NCBI RefSeq assembly: GCF_900115545.1
Contig: NZ_FOWV01000002.1
Coordinates: 620,001-684,000 of the forward strand
Source: Ralstonia sp. NFACC01
GTDB taxonomy: Bacteria; Pseudomonadota; Gammaproteobacteria; Burkholderiales; Burkholderiaceae
Direction: 5' to 3'
DNA: 64,000 nucleotides
Position 1 is the first letter of the stretch; each line of letters begins with the position of its first letter. The notes beneath the pieces are model-generated. The model worked only from the letters and a program-made list of their open reading frames with translations, ran no database searches and was not told where the DNA came from. A program made the translations under genes and the position numbers. This document shows, one piece after another, positions 1 through 8,280 of the stretch.

Positions 1-2068
1 CGATGGGGTCGCTGGGGGTTTGGGGCTGCCCGGCCTTGTCCCCTGTCTTGTCGCCGGTGTTGTCCTGTTGCCGTGCAACGGTCACCGCCTGGGCACGTGC
101 CAGTACCGCGGCCTGGGCCCACGTCTGGTTGCTGATGTCGGCGTTTGCCTTGTCGTTGCGAGCGGCATCGAGCGCCTTCTGCAGACCGGCCGCATCGGCT
201 GTGCCGCCGCCCAGCGCCTTGTCCAACGCCGCCTGGGCCTTGGACAGGTGAGCCGCATCGTCCGGCCCGACTGGCACCGTGGGCGGCGATGGCTTCAGGC
301 CGGTGTGCTTCTGCAGCGTTTTCGACAGCGCGCCGTTCGGGTCTTCATCGATGATGGTCTGGTACGGCGCCATCGATGCATTGTTGGCCTTGGCCAGGCC
401 CAGCGTGTCGAACGGTGTGCTGGGCGGTGTGTAGCCGTTTTCCTTGTAGCGGTCCTGGTCGGCCTGCGCGTTGTAGAGGAAGGACCGCAGGCTGCCCATG
501 ACATGGGCTGCGCCGTCGCTCTTCGGGCCGCCCAGCGCGTTGACGATGCGGCTGATGGGGCCGTAGTAATCGTCGCGCTTGTCCAGCGTTTGCATGGAGG
601 GCGCGTAGACCTCGGGGTCGCCCGCTTTGATCTTGCTGTCGATCTTGCCTTGCAGGTTTTGGGTGTAGAGCGCCTGCGCCAGTTCAGGCGAGGCACGCTG
701 CACGTCTTCGAGCAGCGCCGCGATGTCGCGCAGCTCACCTGGCGTGCCCACCTTTGTAATGTTGTCGTGCGTGATGCCGGCGTTCAGCACCGAGTTGACA
801 AGGTCCTTGTACAGCACCGTGTCCTTGTAGCGCGATAGGGCGTTGCCTTCTGCCACCAGCGTGTCGTGCGGGTTCTTGCCGCTGGCTTGGGTGATGTCCT
901 GCAGCGCGCCAGACTGGATGTCTTGCGTGCGTGCGTCGTCCATCACGCTCGCGTAGAGCGGGTCGGTGTTGGCCACGCCGCGCAACTGCTGGGTGAGCGC
1001 CTGCGCTGCTTTGAGGTTGCCGTCGGCGCCGACCGACGCGCGCGCGGCCAGCGCGGCGTCGACGATCTCAGCGGCGTGCAGGTCGTTCAGCACGCTGGCG
1101 GCGGCAGGGGCTCCTTGCGTGCCACTTGCGGCGCTGTTGCGTTGCGCGACCAGGCGCTCGGCAAGCAGGCGCCGATCGGTCTGGAGTGGATCGGCACGCC
1201 ACTGGCTGTCGGGCTGGCCGGCAGCGGCGTTCAGTTCATCGGAAAGGGCGGTGTGATAGGCCTGCTTGTCGCGCGCCAGCGTGGCCGCGTCGGCATTGGC
1301 GGCCTTATCTTTCTGCCAGGTCTCGAAGGCGGTCTGGGTGGCCTTGACGGTGTCGTCCAGGTTGGCGGCTGGCTTGAGCTCGACGTGCAGCGCCTTCACC
1401 ACGTTGTCGATGGTGGGTTTGGAGAAAATGCCGAGCCAGACGTCCTGCTTGGCAGCATTCTGGATGGGGTCGGCATCGGCCGGGACCTTGCCGTCTGCCA
1501 CGGCCTTTTCGGCTGCGATGGTCAGGGCGGCTTCGCTCAGGACCGTCTCGTTTTGTTCGCTGCCGCCAAGCTGGGCACGCGCCGCGTTGACGGCTTCGGC
1601 CTCTGTCATGCCGCCGTCCAGCCCCGCTTGAATGGCGGCCCGTGCGTCTTGCAGCGTCACGGCTTGCGTGGGCGGGGCCTGGTCGGTTGCCAGCGGTTTG
1701 TCGGACAGCGACTGCGTGGCGCTGTCCAGCGTCGTGTTGTCGAACACGTGCGTGAGGCCGACCTGGCTGGCGGCCTGCTTGAGCGAGTCGACCTTGGGTT
1801 GCGGCGTGGCCCGTGCCGGGCCGTTGTGCGCGGCCTGCAACAGGATGGCGGCCCGCGCAAGCGCATCTCTGCTGACTGAGGGCTGCGTCTGCTGAATTTT
1901 CTCAATGGCAGCCTTCAGCGCCGCCGTATCGTCGGGTGCCTTGCCCTGGAGCGCATTCTTCAGGGCCGTCTCGGCATCGGACACATCGCGCGCACTGGGG
2001 GGTGGCGGCGGTTGGATGGGCTGGGGCGGCGTCGGGACGCCACCACCGCCGTCGATGGCTCTGAGCAT
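1..2068 (-). CDS. Large alanine-rich hypothetical protein, C-terminus beyond the window edge
   Basis: An open frame runs without a stop from an ATG at 2068 to the left edge, giving at least 689 residues, so the C-terminus is missing. The start follows an AGGAG-like site. The protein begins MLRAIDGGGG and then has a proline-rich stretch (about residues 11-25). No signal peptide or membrane segment is visible. The rest is mostly helical, rich in Ala, Gln, Asp and Thr, with loosely repeated Ala-rich segments. I do not recognise a family. The soluble, Pro-led, low-Cys composition would fit a secreted or effector-like protein, but no TTCG-N16-TTCG box lies in the roughly 230 bases upstream. The long plus-strand frames across it are shadows. 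Confidence 0.72.
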   Translation of the reverse strand, partial: MLRAIDGGGGVPTPPQPIQPPPPPSARDVSDAETALKNALQGKAPDDTAALKAAIEKIQQTQPSVSRDALARAAILLQAAHNGPARATPQPKVDSLKQAASQVGLTHVFDNTTLDSATQSLSDKPLATDQAPPTQAVTLQDARAAIQAGLDGGMTEAEAVNAARAQLGGSEQNETVLSEAALTIAAEKAVADGKVPADADPIQNAAKQDVWLGIFSKPTIDNVVKALHVELKPAANLDDTVKATQTAFETWQKDKAANADAATLARDKQAYHTALSDELNAAAGQPDSQWRADPLQTDRRLLAERLVAQRNSAASGTQGAPAAASVLNDLHAAEIVDAALAARASVGADGNLKAAQALTQQLRGVANTDPLYASVMDDARTQDIQSGALQDITQASGKNPHDTLVAEGNALSRYKDTVLYKDLVNSVLNAGITHDNITKVGTPGELRDIAALLEDVQRASPELAQALYTQNLQGKIDSKIKAGDPEVYAPSMQTLDKRDDYYGPISRIVNALGGPKSDGAAHVMGSLRSFLYNAQADQDRYKENGYTPPSTPFDTLGLAKANNASMAPYQTIIDEDPNGALSKTLQKHTGLKPSPPTVPVGPDDAAHLSKAQAALDKALGGGTADAAGLQKALDAARNDKANADISNQTWAQAAVLARAQAVTVARQQDNTGDKTGDKAGQPQTPSDPI

Positions 2069-2252
2069 ACGGTTCTCCTGGGCAGACTACGAGCACTCGC
2101 CCATGATTGCCGCGCTTGCCAAGCACGCCTATTCGGAAAACTCGTAGAAAAGTGCGCGAGACCGGCTACCTCCATACCGCGGACTACGCGTTCCAGTGGC
2201 GACTTTTCCGTGGCGCTCTCAGCAAGCCATCCCGGACCCCGCTACAATATCG

Positions 2253-2279
2253 TTGACACATCAATCGTTGATGTATCAT
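2253..2279 (+). promoter_or_regulatory. Promoter with MarR-type palindrome for the DHA2 exporter
   Basis: A perfect TTGACA (2253-2258) is followed by a possible -10, TATCAT, at 2274-2279 with a short 15-base spacer. The spacer holds the perfect inverted repeat ACATCAA-TCG-TTGATGT (2258-2274). A palindrome between the -35 and -10 elements is a common place for MarR repressors to bind. The marR-like gene lies just downstream of the transporter, so autoregulation of the pair is likely. The operator role is inferred. Confidence 0.6.
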
Positions 2280-2299
2280 TTGTATTCCCGCCCTCCGCC

Positions 2300-3892
2300 A
2301 TGGCCGTCCACACTGCGCTCCCGCACTCCCATACTCAGGTTCTGCCGTTCAAGGAATCGCTCTTGGCGATGATCGGCATCTGCTTTGTCGTTGTTCTGGT
2401 CGCCTTCGACCAAACCGTGGTCGGCACGGCGCTGCCGACGGTGGTGGCGGAACTCAAAGGCTTTGAGCTGTACGCCTGGGTGGCAACGTCGTATTTGCTG
2501 ACGTCAGTGGTGACGGTGCCGATTTTTGGCCGCCTGGGAGATTTCTACGGACGCAAGCCGTTTGTGATTGCCTCCATCGTGGTGTTCACGTTGGCGTCGG
2601 TCATGTGCGGTGTGGCGGGCAGCATGACGTTCTTGGTGTGGTCGCGGGCGCTGCAGGGCATTGGTGGCGGCATGCTGGTCGGCACGGCTTACGCGTGCAT
2701 TCCCGATCTCTTTCCCGATGCGCGTGTACGTTTGCGCTGGCAGGTAATGCTGAGCGCGTCGTTTGGTATTGCCAACGCCATCGGCCCGACGCTGGGCGGC
2801 TGGATGACGCAGGCGTTCGGTTGGCGGTCGGTGTTTTACGTGAACATTCCGTTCGGTGTGCTGGGGCTGTGGTTTGCCTGGCGCTTTCTGCCGCATCTGC
2901 GCCAGAACGCGCATACCGGGCGTATCCGGCTGGACTGGCAGGGTGCGGTGCTGATCACGGTGGCGCTTGGCGCGCTGCAGTTGTTCGTGGAATGGCTGCC
3001 GCGGCATGGCCTGTCGCTGCCGCTGCTTGGTTGGCTGGTGCTGTCGGCCGCGGCATTTGTGGCGCTGTGGTGGTGGGAGCAGCGTGCAGAGCAGCCGCTA
3101 TTGCCGTTCGACATGCTGCGCAATCCGGCGCTGGCCGCGCTGTTCATGTTGGCGTTGCTGTCGGGCTTCTCGATGTTTGCGGTGCTGTTCTACGCACCGC
3201 TGCTGTTCCAGGGCGGGTTTGGCATGTCGCCTCAGGAAGCCGGCCTGGTGATTACGCCGCTGGTGGTGTGCATCACGCTGGGCAGCATCATCAACGGGCG
3301 CATCGTCACGCGCATTCCCAAGCCCAATGCCATGCTGTATGCCGGCTTTGCGCTGCTGACCGTGGCGGTGGCAGGCATGTCGGTGTCGTCCAAGGGCATG
3401 CCGCACGCGGTGCTGACGTTGCTGATGCTGCTGGCAGGGCTCGGGCTCGGTTTCGTGCTGCCCAATCTGACCGTGTTTGCGCAGCAGACGGCCGGCCGCG
3501 CGCACCTGGGCATTGCCACCGCGTTGCTGCAATCGCTGCGCATGGTCGGTGGCATGGTGGGCACGGCGCTGGTCGGCACCCTGGTGAGCGAGCGCTATGC
3601 CGCGGGCGTTGCCAATGCGCTAAGCGCTGATAACGCGATGCAATGGCTGCGGCAGCTTGCCGATCCCGAAATTCTCATCGATCATGACTCGCAAGCCGCC
3701 TTGCTCTCGCAGTTGCATGTTGCCGGCCACGACGGTACGGCTCTGCTCGAAGCCGCGCGCCATGTGCTGGTCAGTGCCATCCATATCGGTCTGATCGTGG
3801 CGACGGTGGTGGCGTTGATCGGCCTTTGGTATGTGCGCCGGGTGCCGCCCGTGGTGCTGCACCATGTCGAGCCTGTACAACATACGAAATAG
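2300..3892 (+). CDS. DHA2-family MFS multidrug efflux transporter (EmrB/QacA type)
   Basis: This 530-residue protein has about 14 hydrophobic segments, the length and layout of DHA2 drug:proton antiporters in the inner membrane. Visible family motifs are the loop 2-3 motif GRLGDFYGRK (about residues 77-86), an Asp in TM1 (FDQTVVGTALP, about 36-46), and an antiporter motif C-like GIANAIGPTLGG segment. The frame is open further upstream, but ATG 2300 sits behind the promoter/operator and is the sensible start. A marR-like gene follows 70 bases later, suggesting compound-induced efflux. The substrate cannot be read from sequence. Confidence 0.87.
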   Translation: MAVHTALPHSHTQVLPFKESLLAMIGICFVVVLVAFDQTVVGTALPTVVAELKGFELYAWVATSYLLTSVVTVPIFGRLGDFYGRKPFVIASIVVFTLASVMCGVAGSMTFLVWSRALQGIGGGMLVGTAYACIPDLFPDARVRLRWQVMLSASFGIANAIGPTLGGWMTQAFGWRSVFYVNIPFGVLGLWFAWRFLPHLRQNAHTGRIRLDWQGAVLITVALGALQLFVEWLPRHGLSLPLLGWLVLSAAAFVALWWWEQRAEQPLLPFDMLRNPALAALFMLALLSGFSMFAVLFYAPLLFQGGFGMSPQEAGLVITPLVVCITLGSIINGRIVTRIPKPNAMLYAGFALLTVAVAGMSVSSKGMPHAVLTLLMLLAGLGLGFVLPNLTVFAQQTAGRAHLGIATALLQSLRMVGGMVGTALVGTLVSERYAAGVANALSADNAMQWLRQLADPEILIDHDSQAALLSQLHVAGHDGTALLEAARHVLVSAIHIGLIVATVVALIGLWYVRRVPPVVLHHVEPVQHTK

Positions 3893-3962
3893 GCGCCGGA
3901 TAGGCGAGAACAAGCCGGAGCGGTTAGGATGCGCGGTTCCCCAGCAATCTCAGCCCTGATCG

Positions 3963-4460
3963 ATGACCTCTGAACGCGAACGCTTCGCCGTCATGCACCA
4001 GTTCGGCCGCACGTATCGTGCGTTCATGGCCGCCTTCGAGGCGCATGTCGGCCAGCCGATGCCGCGCTGGCGCATCCTGCTGGCGCTGCATGACAACACC
4101 GGAGGCGGCATGGCCCAGAAGCAGCTCGCCGAGCGCCTGCAGATGGACCCTGGCGCGCTCACCCGCCAACTCAAGGTGCTGGAGCAGCTCGGCTGGATCG
4201 AACGCGCAACCGATGCGCGTGACAACCGCCTGACTAACGTGTCGCTGTCAGATGCTGGCCTGGCCGTCGTGCTTGAATGCATGCCGCGCCGCATCGCCTT
4301 CATCAATGCCACGCTCGACGGATTGCCCGATGATCTCGTCCACGCGCTGTCCGAAGCGCTGGCGCAGATCGAAACACGCCTGGCCGAAGTGCCGGCGCTG
4401 GCCGCCCAGGCCTCTACCGCATCCGATACCAAGACAGCAGATCAGCCCGCAGACCGCTAA
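3963..4460 (+). CDS. MarR-family transcriptional regulator
   Basis: This 165-residue protein has a winged helix-turn-helix at about residues 30-110. The recognition-helix segment MDPGALTRQLKVLEQLGW and the wing RATDARDNRLTNVSLSDAG are typical of MarR proteins, which bind as dimers to palindromes and release on binding phenolic or lipophilic ligands. It lies downstream of the DHA2 exporter in the same direction, and a perfect palindrome overlaps the exporter promoter, so it probably represses that promoter. Its stop overlaps by one base an upstream ATG of the next frame, though translation of the CorA-like gene more likely begins at 4490. Confidence 0.9.
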   Translation: MTSERERFAVMHQFGRTYRAFMAAFEAHVGQPMPRWRILLALHDNTGGGMAQKQLAERLQMDPGALTRQLKVLEQLGWIERATDARDNRLTNVSLSDAGLAVVLECMPRRIAFINATLDGLPDDLVHALSEALAQIETRLAEVPALAAQASTASDTKTADQPADR

Positions 4461-4489
4461 TGCGCGCTGAATGCGTTCCGGAGACAACC

Positions 4490-5461
4490 ATGTCCATGGT
4501 GATCAACAGCGCGCTGTACCGTAACGGCAAGCGCGAGCGTGACCTGTCCGTCGAAGCCATCAGCGACGTACTGCACACGCCGGGCTCGTTCGTCTGGCTG
4601 GGTTTGCATGAGCCGGACAACGCCATGCTCGACCGCGTGCAGGAGGAGTTCGGCCTGCACGATCTCGCCATTGAAGATGCGCGCAATGCGCACCAGCGCC
4701 CCAAGCTCGAACTGTACGGCGACGTGCTCTTCATCGTGCTGAACACCGCGCAAATGGAAAACGGCAACGTCGTCTTTGGTGAGACGCACCTGTTTGTCGG
4801 CAGGGATTTTCTCGTCTCTGTGCGGCACGGGCCGTCGGCGTCGTATTCGCCGGTGCGCGAGCGCTGCGAGCGCACGCCGCAACTGCTGGCCAAGGGCGCA
4901 CCGTTTGCGTTGTACGCGGTGATGGACTTTGTGGTCGACAACTATCAGCCCGTGCTGGAGCGCCTGCAGGAAGAGTTCGAGCAGATCGAAAGCCAGATCT
5001 TTGGCGACACGTTCGATCGCGCGGCCATCGAGCGGCTCTATACGCTCAAGCGCCAGCTTCTGCGGCTGCGCAACGCTGCGCTGCCAGTGGAAGACATCGC
5101 CGGCCAGCTCGTGCGCCTGCATGAAGACGTGGTGCCCAAAGAGCTGCGCGCGTATTTCCGGGATATTGCCGACCATGCGCACCGCGCGGTGGGCGCACTC
5201 GACGTGATTCGTGAAATGCTGACCACGGCCATCTCGGTGAACGTGGCGCTGGTGTCGGTCACGCAGAACGACATCGTGAAGCGGCTGGCGGGTTGGGGCG
5301 CTATTCTGGCAATTCCGACCGTGGTGTTCAGCAACTACGGCATGAACTTCAAGGGCATGCCGGAGCTGGAGCATCCGGCGGGGTATCCCATCGTGCTCGC
5401 GTGCACGGCCACCGCTTGCGTGTGGCTGTATCGCAAGCTGCGCAAATCGGGCTGGATCTAG
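4490..5461 (+). CDS. CorA-family divalent-cation transporter
   Basis: This 323-residue protein has a long acidic cytoplasmic N-terminal domain and two C-terminal membrane helices. The signature YGMNF occurs at the first helix exit (GMN about residues 284-286), as in CorA Mg2+/Co2+/Ni2+ channels. The last residues, RKLRKSGWI, give the usual basic cytoplasmic tail. I chose ATG 4490 because GGAGA precedes it; an in-frame ATG at 4460 lacks a good ribosome site. The loop after GMN reads MPELEHPAGY, matching the usual acidic Mg2+-attracting loop. CorA or a ZntB-like paralogue cannot be separated with certainty. Confidence 0.87.
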   Translation: MSMVINSALYRNGKRERDLSVEAISDVLHTPGSFVWLGLHEPDNAMLDRVQEEFGLHDLAIEDARNAHQRPKLELYGDVLFIVLNTAQMENGNVVFGETHLFVGRDFLVSVRHGPSASYSPVRERCERTPQLLAKGAPFALYAVMDFVVDNYQPVLERLQEEFEQIESQIFGDTFDRAAIERLYTLKRQLLRLRNAALPVEDIAGQLVRLHEDVVPKELRAYFRDIADHAHRAVGALDVIREMLTTAISVNVALVSVTQNDIVKRLAGWGAILAIPTVVFSNYGMNFKGMPELEHPAGYPIVLACTATACVWLYRKLRKSGWI

Positions 5462-5471
5462 GAGGCAACAT

Positions 5472-6029
5472 ATGGCGCGCTGCTGCTGGGCGGGCGAAGA
5501 CCCGCAGATGATCGCGTATCACGACACCGAGTGGGGCGTGCCCTCGCACGATGATCGTCACCTCTACGAGATGCTGATCCTGGAGGGGGCGCAGGCCGGT
5601 TTGTCGTGGCAGACCATCCTGCGCAAGCGTGCGCGCTATCAGGAAGTGTTCGAGGGGTTTGATGCGGCACGCGTGGCGCGCTTCACGCCGGCACGCATTG
5701 AAAAGCTGCTCGCTGATCCGGGCATCGTGCGCAATCGCGCCAAGGTGGAAGGCGCCGTCATCAACGCGCGGAAAGTGCTGGAGCTTCAGGAAGAAATGGG
5801 TTCGCTCGATGCGTTCCTGTGGTCGTTTGTCGGTGGCAAGACCATCGTCAACCGATGGGACAGCTACCGCGATGCACCCGCCGCGACCGATGCGTCGAAG
5901 GCGATGAGCAAGGCGCTGGTCAAGCGCGGTTTCAAGTTTGTCGGCCCGACCATCTGCTACGCCTTCATGCAGGCGACCGGCATGGTCGATGACCACGAGG
6001 CCGGGTGTTTTCGCGCTGGGAAGGTCTAG
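5472..6029 (+). CDS. tag: DNA-3-methyladenine glycosylase I
   Basis: This 185-residue protein collinear with E. coli Tag excises 3-methyladenine from alkylated DNA as the first base-excision-repair step. Visible family features are the N-terminal RCCWAGEDPQMIAYHDTEWG, the active-site segment LEGAQAGLSW, and KRGFKFVGPTICYAFMQA near the C-terminus. The structural zinc site is conserved: Cys4, His17 and the C-terminal His-x3-Cys in DDHEAGCF. It starts 11 bases after the corA-like stop behind an AGGAGG, so the two genes may be co-transcribed. It converges on the cytochrome gene with a 7-base gap. Confidence 0.95.
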   Translation: MARCCWAGEDPQMIAYHDTEWGVPSHDDRHLYEMLILEGAQAGLSWQTILRKRARYQEVFEGFDAARVARFTPARIEKLLADPGIVRNRAKVEGAVINARKVLELQEEMGSLDAFLWSFVGGKTIVNRWDSYRDAPAATDASKAMSKALVKRGFKFVGPTICYAFMQATGMVDDHEAGCFRAGKV

Positions 6030-6036
6030 CTACCCA

Positions 6037-6366
6037 CTACCTGGCGGCAACCGGCTTGAGCTGCATGATCCAACGCGCGAACCGGTCGGCCTCTTCCGGC
6101 GTGATCGCGTTCGGCGGCATGGTGCCGGCGCCCCATTTGCCGCTGCTGCCTTCCAGCATGCTGTTCTTCAGTTTGGCAACCGCGTCAGGATCGTCCTTGT
6201 AGCGCTCGGCAATCGAGCCGAAGGGCGGCCCGATCTTGGCCGTGTCCATCGTGTGGCACGCACGGCACGTCTCTTCGCTGGAAGAAGGCGCGGCATGCCC
6301 GGGCACAACCAGCATGCCGGACAACGCCGCAAACATGGAGAGCACTGCCGATTTCTTCAATGTCAT
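6037..6366 (-). CDS. Small periplasmic cytochrome c (class I, c551/c552-like)
   Basis: This 109-residue precursor starts MTLKKSAVL, with a signal peptide cleaved near residue 25 (GHA-A). The mature part has one haem-binding CxxCH motif (CRACH) and a candidate distal Met ligand in GTMPPN, as in single-haem class I cytochromes. It is the last gene of a minus-strand run porin > LVIVD propeller > cytochrome, 71 bases after the propeller gene, so it probably accepts or passes electrons for a periplasmic oxidation involving that protein. A longer in-frame start at 6402 would add 12 residues ahead of the signal peptide and is less likely. Confidence 0.88.
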   Translation of the reverse strand: MTLKKSAVLSMFAALSGMLVVPGHAAPSSSEETCRACHTMDTAKIGPPFGSIAERYKDDPDAVAKLKNSMLEGSSGKWGAGTMPPNAITPEEADRFARWIMQLKPVAAR

Positions 6367-6437
6367 GGATTCTGCTTGTTCTGGTGCTGGCGCCCGCTGC
6401 AAACCTGTGCAGGCGGGCGCCCGGTGCGAAAGGCTGA

Positions 6438-8252
6438 CTAGCGATGCGGCCAGGGCTTGGCAGGTGCGCCCATCACAGGCTCGCCCAGCAGCGGCGTCGA
6501 CAGGGCGTAGGCACCATCCTCCGTAAAGGCCCAGATGATGTTGCGGTCGTACTCGGTGTAGATCGCGAACACACCCTTGCCCAAGGTGTACGAAGGCAGT
6601 TGCGTCTCATCCGCCAGCGCGGGGATGAAGTAGCCCGCGATGGACGGATGTGCCGGGTCTTTCACGTCGTAGATCTGCACGCCCGCGTTGTAGAACGAGT
6701 ACGGAACGATGCCTTGTTTCCAGCCGCCAGGCTGGCCGATGGCATTGGCACGCTTCGGGCCGTAGTTGCCGCCGCGCTGGCAGAAGCTCGTGAATGGCGC
6801 ACCCGGCGGAATCTCGGGCTCGGGCAGTTTGGTCGCGATCTTCAGATGCTTCGGGTCGCGCGCATCGACCACGAAGATGTCCTTGTACGGTTCATAGCAA
6901 TCGCGGTTCATCGGATAGCCATTGGTGAACACGTAGCCCGTGCGCGCGTACTGGCTCACGTCGGCATTGTCGTACTCTGTGCCGGCAAAGCTTGGCGGTG
7001 TGTTCACGTTGCTGAGCATCTTCGGATTGGCCGGGTCGGACAGATCGAACGAATACAACCCGAGGCCGCCCATCGCGCCAAAGCCGATCTTGCCGCCCGC
7101 TTCCAGTGGCTTGGGCAGGAAGATCGGGTTGCGTGAACCCATCCATGACGTGCGGTTGCCCGCGCGCGGATTCATCAGATACGCCTGTTCGTGCTCAGGG
7201 TTGCCCAGGATCTGGCCCGGCACCGCAATTTGCGAGACGAACTTCGGATCGGCCGGGTCCGACATGTCCCACACCTGGTAGCCCGGCGAGTACAGATAGT
7301 TCGGATACTCCGTCAGCGCATAGCTGTCGTCCGGCGCGGACGACAGGATCATGTATTTGCCGCCATAGTATTCAGGCGCGTCCAGCGAACCGGAGCCCTG
7401 CTGCTGGCCGATCGGCGCGTTGGGATGCTGGTAGTCGGTCGTGCGGGTTGCGATCAGCTTCCATTGGTCCGGCAGCGGCCCGTCCATCTCGAAGACCTTG
7501 AAGCCCTTGAGCGAGTTGTAGCTGCGCTGTGCGGCCACCTTGTCAGGCTGGTCGATCTTTTCGGTCATGAGGCCATAGCGGCCGATCTCGAACGAAGCGA
7601 CGAGCACCGGCTTGCCGAGCTTCTTGCTCCACGCGATGGTGGCGCCGCCCAGATAGTCCTGCACTGTGTTCGGATCGTACTTCTCGCTCGAACCCTTCGG
7701 ACCCCACACGCCGCCCTTGGAAAATACGACCTTGCCGTTGGCCGGATCGGTCACGTCCATGATGCGCAAGTAGTCGCGGTCGTGGATGTACAGGTAACGC
7801 TTGCCCTGAAAGTCGAGGATGTTGTTCCACGCATGAAAGGGCGAGCCGACACCCGGATAGAACGCCAGCACCTTGACGTTCTTTGCGTAGCTCTTCTTGT
7901 CCCACGAGGTCATCTCGCCGGGGAAGCGCTTGCCTTCATGTACTTCCGGCGTGGCCTTCGGCCAGATGAACTTACCGGTGGCCGGGTCCATGCCGTAATC
8001 CACACCCGCCTTGAGCGGGGCCGGCTTGCGGTCAGGCGTCAGGCGCAGCCAGCCGGCCAGGTATGGGTCTTTCACGTTGGGCATGCCGGGTGTGCCCGAA
8101 GGTGCTGCTACCGGTGCCTGGCTGGGGGCTGACTCAGCCGTAGGTGTGGGGCCGGATGCCATCACTTGCGATGATGCCGTGGCCAGAATGAACGCGAGCG
8201 TCGCGCCCTGTGTCAGGGCTGTTTTCAGACGCGGATGTCGCGATCGAAGCAT
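6438..8252 (-). CDS. Periplasmic LVIVD-repeat beta-propeller protein
   Basis: This 604-residue protein has an N-terminal signal sequence (about residues 1-32, ending SSQVMA-SG) and at least five repeats of the LVIVD type, pattern ...DVxDPxxP.... Clear copies are near residues 162-176, 326-341, 399-413, 459-473 and 524-540. Such repeats form beta-propeller blades in exported proteins of largely unknown biochemistry. Two Cys lie at about 452 and 491. It is sandwiched between a porin 28 bases upstream and a cytochrome c downstream, all minus strand. That suggests an outer-membrane/periplasm module for handling a compound that enters through the porin. Whether the propeller is catalytic or a binding protein cannot be told. 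Confidence 0.8.
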   Translation of the reverse strand: MLRSRHPRLKTALTQGATLAFILATASSQVMASGPTPTAESAPSQAPVAAPSGTPGMPNVKDPYLAGWLRLTPDRKPAPLKAGVDYGMDPATGKFIWPKATPEVHEGKRFPGEMTSWDKKSYAKNVKVLAFYPGVGSPFHAWNNILDFQGKRYLYIHDRDYLRIMDVTDPANGKVVFSKGGVWGPKGSSEKYDPNTVQDYLGGATIAWSKKLGKPVLVASFEIGRYGLMTEKIDQPDKVAAQRSYNSLKGFKVFEMDGPLPDQWKLIATRTTDYQHPNAPIGQQQGSGSLDAPEYYGGKYMILSSAPDDSYALTEYPNYLYSPGYQVWDMSDPADPKFVSQIAVPGQILGNPEHEQAYLMNPRAGNRTSWMGSRNPIFLPKPLEAGGKIGFGAMGGLGLYSFDLSDPANPKMLSNVNTPPSFAGTEYDNADVSQYARTGYVFTNGYPMNRDCYEPYKDIFVVDARDPKHLKIATKLPEPEIPPGAPFTSFCQRGGNYGPKRANAIGQPGGWKQGIVPYSFYNAGVQIYDVKDPAHPSIAGYFIPALADETQLPSYTLGKGVFAIYTEYDRNIIWAFTEDGAYALSTPLLGEPVMGAPAKPWPHR

Positions 8253-8280
8253 GGGGGTTTCTCCTTGGAATGAAGACGGA

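Noticed and set aside
866-1879. Plus-strand open frame opposite the partial gene at the left edge
   Set aside because: The minus-strand frame is continuous over 2 kb with a sensible start. The plus frames are broken and Gly/Arg/Val-rich, as expected of a shadow.
2069-2299. hrpII box for the large gene at the left edge
   Set aside because: No CGAA occurs on the plus strand of this gap, so a minus-strand TTCG-N16-TTCG cannot exist there.
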